64,000 nucleotides of DNA from NCBI GenBank assembly GCA_026770025.1, contig JAMXDE010000027.1:434001-498000 (forward strand), written 5' to 3'. Source of the DNA: Craspedostauros australis (taxonomy: Eukaryota > Bacillariophyta > Bacillariophyceae > Mastogloiales > Achnanthaceae). The notes under the pieces were generated by a model that searched no databases, was not told the DNA's origin, and saw only the letters and a list, made by a program, of their open reading frames with translations. The position numbers were made by a program, and so were the translations under genes. Shown piece after piece: positions 1 to 9,144 of the stretch. Position 1 is the stretch's first letter. Each line of letters starts with the position of its first letter.

Positions 1-36
1 AAGGGATACCTGGAGAAGGGCAAGATTGCTTCCTTC

Positions 37-2103
37 ATGTCATTCTTTGCCGTGCCCAAGGGGGAGGATGACATCCGGATGGTATACGACAGAACCAAGT
101 GCGGACTCAACACCCAAATGTGGGTTCCCTGGTTCAGTTTGCCGACTGTCGATTCCTTGCTGCGGTGTGTCGAAGGTGGGACATTCATGTGCGATAACGA
201 CTTCGGCGAGATGTTTCTGAACTTCTATCTCCATGAGGAAGTCCGGGAACTCTGTGGTGTCGATATGTCAGCCTACCTGACAAACAATCCGAACAATGAT
301 GATGGATTGTACCGATGGAACCGATCAGCGATGGGGTTGAAGTCATCGCCCCATAACGCTGTGTTGGGGGCCATGGTCGCGAGAGAGACGGTGTTCGGAG
401 ATCGAAACAACAACGCCAACGTGTTCCAATGGGATACCATGGTCCTCAACCTACCAGGGGGCAGCGATTATGACCCCGCAAGACCCTGGGTGTACAAGCG
501 CCGAGGCGATGGGGCTATCGCCTGCGATCTACTCACTTACGTGGATGACATGCGCCCAACAGGACGCACCACGCACCAGTGCTGGCGGGCATCTCAACGG
601 CTGTCGTCGGTGCTCGCCTGGCTCGGACTGCAGGATGCCAGTCGCAAGCGATGAGAACCCAGCCAAGATCCAGGAGCCTGGGCTGGAGCCATGGTCAGCT
701 CATCCAACGGCATGGTTTCGGTTCGTGTGTCCCAAGACAAGTGGGATAAGTCCAAGAAGCACCTGCAGTGGATCGACGATCAGCTGGGAAACGAGGACGG
801 AAAGCTGGATCACAAACAGTTGGAGTCCATTCGGGGCTTCTTGGTGTACGTGACCAGGTCATACCCAGCGATGAAACCCTATCTGAAAGGTATCCACCTC
901 ACGCTCGACTCATGGAGGCCAAACCGAGACATGGAGGGCTGGAAACGACGAGCTGCAGAGCATGAAGAAGAAGATCCCGACGATTGGGATGCCGATTCAG
1001 AACTGTTTGCTCGGAAGACTGAGAACGCCCCGGCTCGTGTGCGGATGGTGCCCCGACTGTCATCGGATGTGCACGCTCTACGACAACTCATGAAGGACGA
1101 CACGCCAAGCAAACGAAGAATCAGAAGCCCATCCTCCATGCATGTGATATATGGTTTTGGGGACGCGTCCGGCCGAGGCTATGGATCAGGAATCATGATC
1201 AGAGGCCATCTCCACTGGCGCAACGGCGTTTGGCCAGTTCGGATCTCGGAGGAATCTTCGAACTATCGGGAACTCACCAACTTGGTGGACGCGATGTACA
1301 AACTGGATCCAGCCATTGCACTGTACCAGAGCGAGGTGTTCATGTTTACCGACAACACCACCGCCGAGAGGGCTTTCTTTCGTGGGACATCCTCATCACA
1401 AGCACTCTTCAACCAGGTTCTGCGACTGCGTCGATTTGAGATGCTTCGTGGATGCCGGGTGATCCTCGTCCACGTCTCGGGCAAGCGAATGATCCACTCA
1501 GGCGTGGACGGCCTCTCTCGCGGTGATATGAATGCCGGGGTGATGGCCGGCCATGACATCCATTCCTTCCTGCCATTGCGGACCACGGCACTGGTGCTAT
1601 CCCCTTCTCTGGAGCAGTGGATACGATCCTGGACACCAGCAAATGTCGAGTTCCTGACACCAAACAGATGGGCCGAGACACATTTCAACCAAGGCACCTA
1701 TGTATGGACACCTCCACCAGCAGCGGCTGCAGCAGCGATCGAGTTCATGAACGGCTCCATACACAAGCGACCATTCTCAACGCATGTGATCGCCATTCCT
1801 CGTATCATGACGGCGTGGTGGTACAAGATCGGTCTGAAGGCATCCGATTTCGACATGATGGTGAAGGCAGGAATGGCCAGCTGGTGGGATACTGTACAAC
1901 TCGAACCCCTCACACTCTTCCTTGTTCTTCCTCTCAGCAAAACTTCCCCTTGGAAATACAAAAACTCACCCACCATTTCACGAGCTAAGCGGGAGTTGCA
2001 AGCAGTGTGGGAGACAGGTGCGGAAGGGAGCGGGGCTGTTCTGCGCGAACTACTGTCACAAGCGAGGCTTCGACAGCGAGTGTCGTGGGACATGGTGCGG
2101 TAA
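37..2103 (+). pseudogene. reverse transcriptase / RNase H region of the DIRS-like element
   Basis: Part of the retroelement at 1-3478. The RT core carries the YVDD active-site motif and an upstream asparagine-aspartate-rich palm region. Further on, an RNase H-like domain starts near the GFGDASG motif, continues through FTDNT and ends near HSGVDGLSRGD, which matches the RNase H arrangement of tyrosine-recombinase retrotransposons. The region is treated as a fossil and given as a single span. A translation of it runs into the recombinase ORF by about 180 bp in another frame, as this family commonly shows. Confidence 0.75.
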
Positions 2104-3478
2104 CTGCTACCATCTCCTTGGCGACGACACGTTCCCGATCCGCAGACCAGTGGACGAGGATGGCAATGTCATGCAGTTCAAGCTGGACGAACGCCGCTTC
2201 CAGCACGCCCGCCTTGGGGACCACCTTATGCTCAGCTTCCAGTGCGAGCTGTGTCACTTCCGCAACTTGCAACAGAGGGATCCAGTGGTGGGAAGCGGAA
2301 AGGACTCCGCTCTCATGAAGTTCATCAAGCGAGCGAACCTCGATGCGTTCTGGAGTCGAGAGAGCTCCACCGTGGCACGGAACTGGTCTCACCTACACCG
2401 GATGGTCATGCAGTCCAGTGCACTGGGATTGTCACCAACATACAATCTCCCACCTCTGGGCCCAACGAAAGTGGAAGACGAGATCGGCATGTTTCTTGCG
2501 GTGAATCTACTCTACAGATCGCTCGACACAGGAAAGAACGAGCCAACGGTCCAGTTCAACACGGTTCGGAAGATGAGATCATCCTACTTCAACCTTTGGC
2601 AGGCCTCTGCCAACAGTGCAGATGCACAGACAGTAGCGGTACGCAAAGCCCAGAAGTTCGAGATGACGACCAGTCCCTCCAGCAGGGTATGGTTTGAGCG
2701 CTTCACCAGGGGAATGCACAGCCGTATGGGAGACAAAACCTGCCCTGACCTGGCTATTTCGATCGGAGTAATGCTCGAGCTCATGGCTCGGTTTGAGAAC
2801 AGATGGTGTGAAGGCATCGCGAACGGGTGGTCGGACTCGGACATGGAGCACATCTTGTTCCCGGCACTCTTTGCGGTGCTCGCTTTCATGGGTGGACTCA
2901 GAGCAGAAGAAGTGGTGCTGTGCGATCTCGTGGGAATGCGGAAGCACCACAACATGGGCACGAACCACAGGGACCCAACCTTGAGACACACGGTCATCGC
3001 CTTGCTGGGGCGATTCAAGACGGAGACTGGAGAGAAATACCATTTGATGCCAATAGCGCTGGAATCTCGCTCCGGCTTGAAACCAGCGGCATGGGTGGAT
3101 CGAATGCTGGTCTGGTACGAGAAGCGAACAGTGATCGATGGACCTGTCTTTCGATCCTCGATGGGAGATCGAATCAAGCCGGTCAAACTTCAACCCAAGA
3201 TCCATGAAGTCCTCTTGGAGATCCAGGATGACAGACCAGATCTCATACCATTGCATCTCGATGTCACTGAGGAGTACGCAGTGGGACGGAGCTTTCGCAG
3301 AGGCTCCAACACACAGGCCATCAACCAGAAGGTAGATGAGCGCGACGTTGACCTGAACAACAGATGGCGTCGATTTGAGGCAGCGGCTGGGAGGCAGCCG
3401 AGGTTGCAGATGCAACAACATTACGGGGACGTCATGCAGATGCTGCCGTCCCTGCTACGATATTCCGCTGCCCTTTGA
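1922..3478 (+). CDS. tyrosine recombinase ORF of the DIRS-like element
   Basis: The frame is open for about 518 codons. The N-terminal part holds a run of Cys/His pairs (CKQCG, CANYCHKRG, CGNCYH, CELCHF) that resembles zinc-binding knuckles. The C-terminal half looks like a tyrosine recombinase fold: the first catalytic arginine is probably in GGLRAEEV, the second in GRSFRRGS, and the nucleophile tyrosine probably in QQHYGDV near the end. In DIRS elements this enzyme inserts the circular cDNA without target duplication. The exact start codon is uncertain because the ORF begins inside the preceding one. It belongs to the fossil element at 1-3478. Confidence 0.7.
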   Translation: MFFLSAKLPLGNTKTHPPFHELSGSCKQCGRQVRKGAGLFCANYCHKRGFDSECRGTWCGNCYHLLGDDTFPIRRPVDEDGNVMQFKLDERRFQHARLGDHLMLSFQCELCHFRNLQQRDPVVGSGKDSALMKFIKRANLDAFWSRESSTVARNWSHLHRMVMQSSALGLSPTYNLPPLGPTKVEDEIGMFLAVNLLYRSLDTGKNEPTVQFNTVRKMRSSYFNLWQASANSADAQTVAVRKAQKFEMTTSPSSRVWFERFTRGMHSRMGDKTCPDLAISIGVMLELMARFENRWCEGIANGWSDSDMEHILFPALFAVLAFMGGLRAEEVVLCDLVGMRKHHNMGTNHRDPTLRHTVIALLGRFKTETGEKYHLMPIALESRSGLKPAAWVDRMLVWYEKRTVIDGPVFRSSMGDRIKPVKLQPKIHEVLLEIQDDRPDLIPLHLDVTEEYAVGRSFRRGSNTQAINQKVDERDVDLNNRWRRFEAAAGRQPRLQMQQHYGDVMQMLPSLLRYSAAL

Positions 3479-4701
3479 TCGGATTGGCGTCCGAACGAAG
3501 AAGGGAAAGCAGCTGGGACCCGGAGGGGGAAGGATTTCGGCACTCAACCGACAAGCGGTTCTCGGAATATCGGCATTGCAGGATCAAGTGAGAGGCTGAG
3601 TGACGTACGTCACTTTGGGATGTGGCAGCGACCCAGGTCGCGAGCACTTTGCTTCGGGCACCCCATATCCAAATGGATAAGCTTCTTGCAAGATAGCATT
3701 TGCTATATGAAGATGAATCGGGACTGGACTCGATATGCAGGCAGTGATGCAGATGGAACTCTCAGGATCCCCTTGGATTTTGGGACTACCTACGGTATCC
3801 ACTCGAGTGAATCGATCACAGTCAGGTGGCTGGACCCACTCCCCCTTTTCGTAACAATAGAGCACTACTGCTACTATCCATCACGCCAAGAATACCAAAT
3901 GCCCGACAACGAACTGAGGCCTACGTGGATCGGTACCCCCCGGGAACTGCGTGCCGAGCGCGTCGCTTGTGGTCTCTCTGTGTTGGCTGATGGTCTTTGC
4001 CACTTTCCTCGCAAGAAAGACGGCCCATGCACTTGCACCACCCAGCCACGGCTTGGTCCATTGAAATGGGGGTTTTCGCCGCTCCGCAGCAGCATCCTCA
4101 ACTCTTGAAGCCTTTGTCATGACAGGAGCAATTGTATTCCTCGTATTTGGGGGTCATCTCGTACCGTCGCCCCCACAAAACACGATATTGGCAAACCGGG
4201 ACATGTGTCTCTCGGTATCACCCGGAGTAGCTCATGATCAGTTCGAGTGAACATGGCCCTTTCATCGCGAACATCTGCAACTTGTCCCGATGGGGAAAGC
4301 CGTGGAATGGGAGGAAACTAAGAACATCATGGGAACAAGACACCGTGGCCTTTGCTACTGCGTACGTAATCACTGCCAGCGCCCCAACTAACGCCTCAAC
4401 AAACGAAGATACCGTCTTTGTCTCCTTGTTTTCATCTATTGTCATTCTAGAGTAGAATCTAACTAGATATGTCCAGCCCTAATGGACAACACGCCGTATC
4501 TTGTCTAGTCATATCACGTTTTTCTAGGTCAAATCCGCAGAAAGATACTTGCGAACCTTGAATGGGTCACACGACAAATATCGATTCACGAGTCGAGTCA
4601 TGAAGAACCACGTCACGAAAGAAATGGAAGCGAAAGGACGAAACCACAAATACGTCCGAAACAGCGACGATTCAGGAAGCAGCAACCCTTGGTCACACAC
4701 A
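3479..4701. other. non-coding stretch between retroelement and foldback element
   Basis: I see no gene with recognisable domains here. An open stretch of about 160 codons at 3620-4108 on the plus strand has no family signature and is probably chance or the untranslated tail of the retroelement. The only distinctive content is the 40-bp motif at 4583-4622, described separately, which before the foldback insertion would have lain about 80-120 bp upstream of the TATA box of the gene at 6685. Confidence 0.5.
4583..4622 (+). promoter_or_regulatory. 40-bp motif shared with 27203-27242, displaced promoter element candidate
   Basis: The block begins GATTCACGAGTC and ends CCACGTCACGAAAGA. It matches 27203-27242 at all but one of 40 positions, and no similarity continues outside it. 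The core CCACGTCACG contains ACGTCA, the CRE/bZIP half-site reported in CO2-responsive diatom promoters. Removing the 4712-6568 insertion and one flank copy would place it about 200 bp upstream of the ATG at 6685, similar to the roughly 270 bp between the second copy and the ATG at 27512. The regulatory role is inference. Confidence 0.45.
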
Positions 4702-4711
4702 ATTATAAATG
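4702..4711 (+). repeat. left target-site duplication ATTATAAATG
   Basis: This is identical to 6569-6578 in the same orientation and directly abuts the left inverted end. The reverse complement of the right copy matches it poorly, so it is a direct repeat and not an extension of the inverted ends. Confidence 0.75.
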
Positions 4712-4860
4712 GAGAAAATTCACTAACCAGGTCGTTTTGGAGGCCAAAGTCCACTAACCAGGTCGTTTTGGTGCCCGACACGATGATTGGATGACTGAAA
4801 TGGCCGGCGTGTCTCTACGACAACATCGAAAATATTAATTTAGCCGTGAAGTAAACACAT
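4712..4860 (+). repeat. left terminal inverted repeat of the foldback element
   Basis: It pairs with the reverse complement of about 6433-6568. It contains two copies of CACTAACCAGGTCGTTTTGG at 4721-4740 and 4752-4771, 31 bp apart. The same doublet is present in the right end (6509-6528 and 6540-6559, reverse orientation). Both ends also share an ATGGCCGG block and an AATTTAGCC block, with short gaps between. Confidence 0.75.
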
Positions 4861-5273
4861 CAACCGTGTCCCTGTCTAGTAGTGTAGAGTACTCCAGTTT
4901 TTGATGGTGTTGATGAATCCTGTTCTGCGGAAGACGAGGAGAGGGTTAAACCAACTATATTGCATACTGATATCGGTCATGGGCATGTACCTACCTTGGG
5001 ACGGTCCAGATCCAGCTGCAACGAGTGATAAATCTCATATAGCCAGTTCTCATGATACCGTTCGGTCACTGTGTGTACTATGTTGGTCATATGTGCATAC
5101 CAAATGTCGAGCATACTTGATTAAAACAACTCCACCACTCTGAGAACACCTCAGCGAGTACAGCCACGAAGTATGAGGTCTCCAGTCCATCTGGAAGGCA
5201 TCCATATCTGAGAATCTAGATATCATGTCGTGTGGGTGACGGTACTATGAGCTACGCACCATACTGTACAGTA

Positions 5274-5623
5274 GATTGTCAAAATGTGCATATAAAACGT
5301 CAATCACAATCAAATACAACCCGGCGCGCACTTACAACACACTCCAAAGGATCTGGCCACGAAGAATGAGGTCCTAGATCCATCTAGAAGGTGTTCAAAT
5401 CGATGGATCTAGATTTCAAGTGGAACATTGCGTCTTGTGAGGTAGATGGAGCACCGGACTGCCACCCACAGCACCACTCGGAATCTAGATCCATCGATTT
5501 GAACACCTTCTAGATGGATCTAGGACCTCATTCTTCGTGGCCAGATCCTTTGGAGTGTGTTGTAAGTGCGCGCCGGGTTGTATTTGATTGTGATTGACGT
5601 TTTCTATGCACATTTTGACAATC
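5274..5623. repeat. central hairpin: 142-bp arms around a 66-bp loop
   Basis: Positions 5274-5415 and 5482-5623 are reverse complements over 142 bp with a single mismatch that I can see. Weaker pairing continues outward on both sides. The arms are far more alike than the outer parts of the element, so the centre formed or was homogenised most recently. A transcript across it would fold into a long double-stranded stem. Confidence 0.8.
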
Positions 5624-6245
5624 TACTGTGCAGTTTGATGCGTGGCTCGCAGTACTGTCACCCACAGCACCACTCGAAATCTCCACATCCAGATATGGAT
5701 GCCTTCCAGATGGATTGGAGACCTCATACTTCGTGAACAGATGCTTTTGGGTGCGTTGTGTGTGCGCGTCAGGTTGGATTTCATTGTGATTGACATTTTA
5801 TATGCACATTTTGACAATCTACTGTACAGTATGGTGCGTAGCTCACAGTACTGTCACCCACAGCACCACTCGAAATCTCCACATCCAGATATGGATGCCT
5901 TCCAGATGGACTGGACACCTCATACTTCGTGACCAGACGCTTTGGAGTGTGTTGTGTGTACGCGTCAGGTTGGATTTCATTGCGATTGACATTTATTGGC
6001 ACATATGGGCAATCTACTGTACAGTATGGTGCGTAGCTCGCTGTACTGTCACCCACAGCACCGCTCGAAATCTAGATTCTCAGATTTGACTACCTTCCAG
6101 ACGGATCTAAGACCTCATACTTCGTGACCAGATCCTTTGGAGTGTGTTGGAAGTGGGCGCCGGGTTGGATTTGATTGTGATTGACATTTTGTATGCACAT
6201 ATGACCAACTCATTACAGACAGTGACCGAATGACAGCACATGAAC
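5463..6245 (+). repeat. tandem array of about four 196-bp units inside the foldback element
   Basis: The landmark CACCCACAGCACC recurs at 5463, 5659, 5855 and 6050, that is at spacings of 196, 196 and 195 bp. The units differ by point changes. The left half of the element holds about two of these units inverted. This difference accounts for the right half being about 380 bp longer than the left. Confidence 0.8.
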
Positions 6246-6432
6246 TGACTAAATGTAATCTGAATCTCCTTGCAGTTGGATGTAGCTGTTCCAAGGTAGG
6301 TACATGCCAATGGCTGATGTTAGTATGCAATCGATAATAGCTGGTTTGATCCTCTGCTCAACAGGATTCATCGACAACATCATAAGCTAGACTACTTTCC
6401 ACTGTTCTGCAGCGAAATGTTTGTGTTGGCTT

Positions 6433-6568
6433 CGTGGCTAAATTATTATTTTCGCCGTCGTCACAGGGACGCGCCGGCCAAAATTCCGGCCATTGTGATT
6501 GGCCAATACCAAAACGACCTGGTTAGTGGACTTTGGCATCCAAAACGACCTGGTTAGTGAATTTGCTC
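6433..6568 (-). repeat. right terminal inverted repeat of the foldback element
   Basis: This is the reverse complement of the left end (4712-4860) with scattered substitutions and small indels. It ends at 6568, directly before the right target-site copy. Confidence 0.75.
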
Positions 6569-6579
6569 ATTATAAATGG
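6569..6579 (+). promoter_or_regulatory. TATA-box candidate of the CCCH gene, also the right target duplication
   Basis: TATAAAT (6571-6577) lies 108 bp upstream of the ATG at 6685 and falls within the 10-bp duplicated target ATTATAAATG. The transposon therefore appears to have inserted at the TATA box, leaving one copy next to the gene. This is the clearest TATA-like motif close to a start codon in the window. Promoter function is inferred from position only. Confidence 0.5.
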
Positions 6580-6684
6580 CAACACATCACAAACCGCCCA
6601 ACATACCAATACTCAGAGCATAGTATTGCGTAGTGGAGTCGTTGCGTTCCACCCTCGCAATCGCAACGGAGCAAGGGAGAGACG

Positions 6685-8346
6685 ATGACGATCCTCAACT
6701 ACTCCGGACGAAAAGGGTCTTCTGGCTCAGGGCATCGACCCTTCCATGGCCGTGGTGGCTACCGTAGGCGTGGACGAGGGAACGGACGAGAGAACGGACG
6801 AGGGAACGGAAGACATCATAGCAACCGCTCCCACTCGCAGCCATATCCGCAGTCGCACCGGCAACCGCAACCTCATTCGCACTCATACTCGTATTCGTAC
6901 GTGAGGAAGGGAGATCCAAACGAACCGAAAGAGCAAGGTGAAGATCAACAACAAGGCCAAGCTCCCATTCAACCAGGACCACCAACTGAATCAAACGTGC
7001 GAGTAGCCGTATCGAGCAGCCACCAATCGAACTTGACCAACCACCGCCAATGGGTCCGACCGAGGGATGACTCATCCGCGACGCAGGCTGTTTCAACAGA
7101 AACGAACTTGCAGCAAGCTTCGCTGCATGCTAGCAGAAGCAACAGCTACAAGCCTCCTGCAACTGCTGCTGAAGCTCAACAAGATGCGAGCAACAACAAC
7201 AGCAACAACAGCGCGACAGCGGAGAAACCAGCGGCATCACTCGTATCAGCAACATGCGCGAGACAGGACGCCAATGACCAGCGAAACTTTGCGAAGATAG
7301 AGAAGAAACATCTGCCATCTCTGCAGCGCGTTGGTCACAACAAGCTGGTCCTCAACAAAGCACACCAAAAAGATCAAGCGAAACGCACCGACGGCCACAG
7401 CAGTGGCCACAACAATCACCTCCACAAAGTCCATGATCATCAGATTGCAGCAAGCGCACCCGGCAAAGCAAAGCACCGTTGTAAATTCTCATCACACCAG
7501 CACGTATATGAAGGCCGGAAACGACCTCGCCCCTCACATGCTCAACCGTTCAGACACCAAGGCGCCAAACGCATTGCGATCATCGCTCAGGAACCATCAC
7601 ATGCAACGCAGGACGCAACCAAGCCGTCAGCACAAGGTAACCAAAACACAACATCGGAGGATCACGCTAACAACGACAGCAACGGCAACACCAGCGACGA
7701 CAATGGGAAGCAAACATCAATGAGCACAAGTACTGAAGACTCAAACAAGGCCGTCACGAAACTGACCAAATTTGCATACAAAGCAACGCACCATGTGACT
7801 CAGTCGGCACGGCATCAGGTCTGGACGTCCAAATCCAAGAATGAACCACGGTCCAACATCCAGACTGACCGTCCCCGTTCGATGGGGCTGTCACGCGTCC
7901 GTCCCAACGACTCCAAAACGCCCATCTGTACGCTCTTTCTCAAGGGCATGGAATGCACAAACCCGCACTGCCGCAAGCGACACGACATACCGAAGGAGCA
8001 TGCCATGCCGGTGTGCTCATTCTTTCAATCCAGAGGCCAATGCCTCAAGGGACCCGACTGTCTATTCCGCCATGTCAAGATCAGCCAAGATGCGCCCGTT
8101 TGTCCAACATTCGCTTCTCTCGGATATTGCCAGAACATGGAATGCCCCATGAAGCACATCCGATCAGTTCCGGGCAAGCAACACACAAAGGTACGTACCA
8201 GTGCGCCAGTCACCAAATACAACCGCGGCAGACCCGTGAGCTTGACATTTCGAAAGGGAGGCAAACGTGGCTCGAACAGTGCATTTCATGCCAGTGGTAA
8301 CAAGGGGGGCGCGAATCGGACATATCGCAGACCTTCCACCAAATGA
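6685..8346 (+). CDS. CCCH-type zinc-finger RNA-binding protein
   Basis: A single uninterrupted frame of 553 codons. The C-terminal third has three evenly spaced CCCH fingers: C415-C424-C429-H433, C444-C453-C459-H463 and C473-C482-C487-H491, spaced C-x8-C-x4/5-C-x3-H. This resembles the finger array of the ZC3H3/CPSF30 group, which binds RNA and acts in mRNA 3'-end processing or export; the exact role is unknown. The N-terminal 60 residues are Arg/Gly-rich (RGRGNGR repeats) and the middle is Ser/Asn/Gln/His-rich and disordered, both usual in ribonucleoprotein-granule proteins. The C-terminus is basic. The ATG at 6685 follows a TATA-like motif at 6571. Its native upstream region has been displaced by the foldback element. 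Confidence 0.85.
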   Translation: MTILNYSGRKGSSGSGHRPFHGRGGYRRRGRGNGRENGRGNGRHHSNRSHSQPYPQSHRQPQPHSHSYSYSYVRKGDPNEPKEQGEDQQQGQAPIQPGPPTESNVRVAVSSSHQSNLTNHRQWVRPRDDSSATQAVSTETNLQQASLHASRSNSYKPPATAAEAQQDASNNNSNNSATAEKPAASLVSATCARQDANDQRNFAKIEKKHLPSLQRVGHNKLVLNKAHQKDQAKRTDGHSSGHNNHLHKVHDHQIAASAPGKAKHRCKFSSHQHVYEGRKRPRPSHAQPFRHQGAKRIAIIAQEPSHATQDATKPSAQGNQNTTSEDHANNDSNGNTSDDNGKQTSMSTSTEDSNKAVTKLTKFAYKATHHVTQSARHQVWTSKSKNEPRSNIQTDRPRSMGLSRVRPNDSKTPICTLFLKGMECTNPHCRKRHDIPKEHAMPVCSFFQSRGQCLKGPDCLFRHVKISQDAPVCPTFASLGYCQNMECPMKHIRSVPGKQHTKVRTSAPVTKYNRGRPVSLTFRKGGKRGSNSAFHASGNKGGANRTYRRPSTK

Positions 8347-9144
8347 TGTGGCATGCTCTGAGACGAGATGATATGGTGAGTGGAAATTTCGCGCATTTCA
8401 TGCAGATGGAGTGGTGACGAGGCTTGATCCCAGATCAAGGAGGATTGGTCGGCGACAGAGCAAGCATGGTAAGAGATTGCTGCCGTTGCTGGAACTATTG
8501 CTGATGTTTCATGGTCGTGCTCGTGTGCAATTGGAATTGGAAATCGGTGGGTGACATGCTGATCATGCGCCGCATTTGGTGCTTGCCGGAACTTTCGAGC
8601 ATTGCACCTGCCAGGTCATTCTATAGCTTGTACCATGATGACAGGTCCGCTCTCATCGTGGCTCTCCTTTTTGCAACTCTACTGTGTGCCAGTTGCTTGC
8701 TTGATGGAGGATGATATTAGCAAGGTGTCGAATGACGAGTGATCACATTATACTTCACTATGCTCTTGCCCTCCAGAGCGAGAGAGTGTGTGTGCATGTG
8801 TGTGTGTCCGCAAACTGAATTTGGAGGATGAAGAAACCAGACCTACGATAGCTTCGACATGATCCACCATGCCACATGCATGGTAAACAAGACCAGACTA
8901 ATAGCCCAACAAACATCAAAGAACAAGCACTTCCCGATACTCACAGGACGTGAGATAGAGGGAACAGTCGACGACCCAACATCCCACCGTATAGTGTGGA
9001 ACCTACACATCACGTATCTGTTCTCGTCGCCGGCAAACACTCGTATGATAGCGTGATACTTGTATGTACATTCATACATACATAGTACGTGGAGCACATG
9101 CAATACGTGTTTGGAGGCAATTGTGCTATATCTGCACTCTACCA
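8347..9144. other. intergenic, 3' ends of two convergent genes
   Basis: I see no gene here. It holds the 3' flank of the CCCH gene and of the minus-strand reductase fragment, plus a short GT-rich run near 8786-8807. Open frames at 8511-8714 and 8843-9190 are short and featureless. Confidence 0.5.

Larger units (their letters stand above)
1..3478 (+). mobile_element. DIRS-like tyrosine-recombinase retroelement, 3' part
   Basis: Fossil-type element. It has reverse transcriptase, RNase H and a tyrosine recombinase in that order, with the recombinase frame overlapping the end of the RT/RNase H frame. That order and overlap are typical of DIRS-group elements, which integrate through a tyrosine recombinase rather than a DDE integrase. 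The 5' part, including any gag-like ORF, lies beyond the window edge. The 3' limit is not defined: I could not recognise the terminal inverted repeats or the internal complementary region. The remaining reading frames are long and look young, with about one break visible. Family assignment rests on domain order and motifs; no database was searched. Confidence 0.8.
4712..6568. mobile_element. Foldback / Mutator-like non-autonomous DNA element (1857 bp)
   Basis: The ends are inverted copies starting GAGAAAATTCACTAACC (left) and, on the reverse strand, GAGCAAATTCACTAACC (right). Similarity continues inward for about 150 bp, and with interruptions through both halves, so the element is close to one large palindrome. 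Directly outside lie identical 10-bp direct repeats ATTATAAATG (4702-4711 and 6569-6578), read as a target-site duplication. Long inverted ends starting with G and a 9-11-bp duplication fit Mutator-like elements. No transposase is encoded, so it is non-autonomous. Inside are about four 196-bp direct units on the right and about two inverted units on the left. Confidence 0.8.

Noticed and set aside
5463-6245. CRISPR array
   Set aside because: Units are 196-bp direct tandem copies without short repeats and unique spacers, inside a eukaryotic foldback element.
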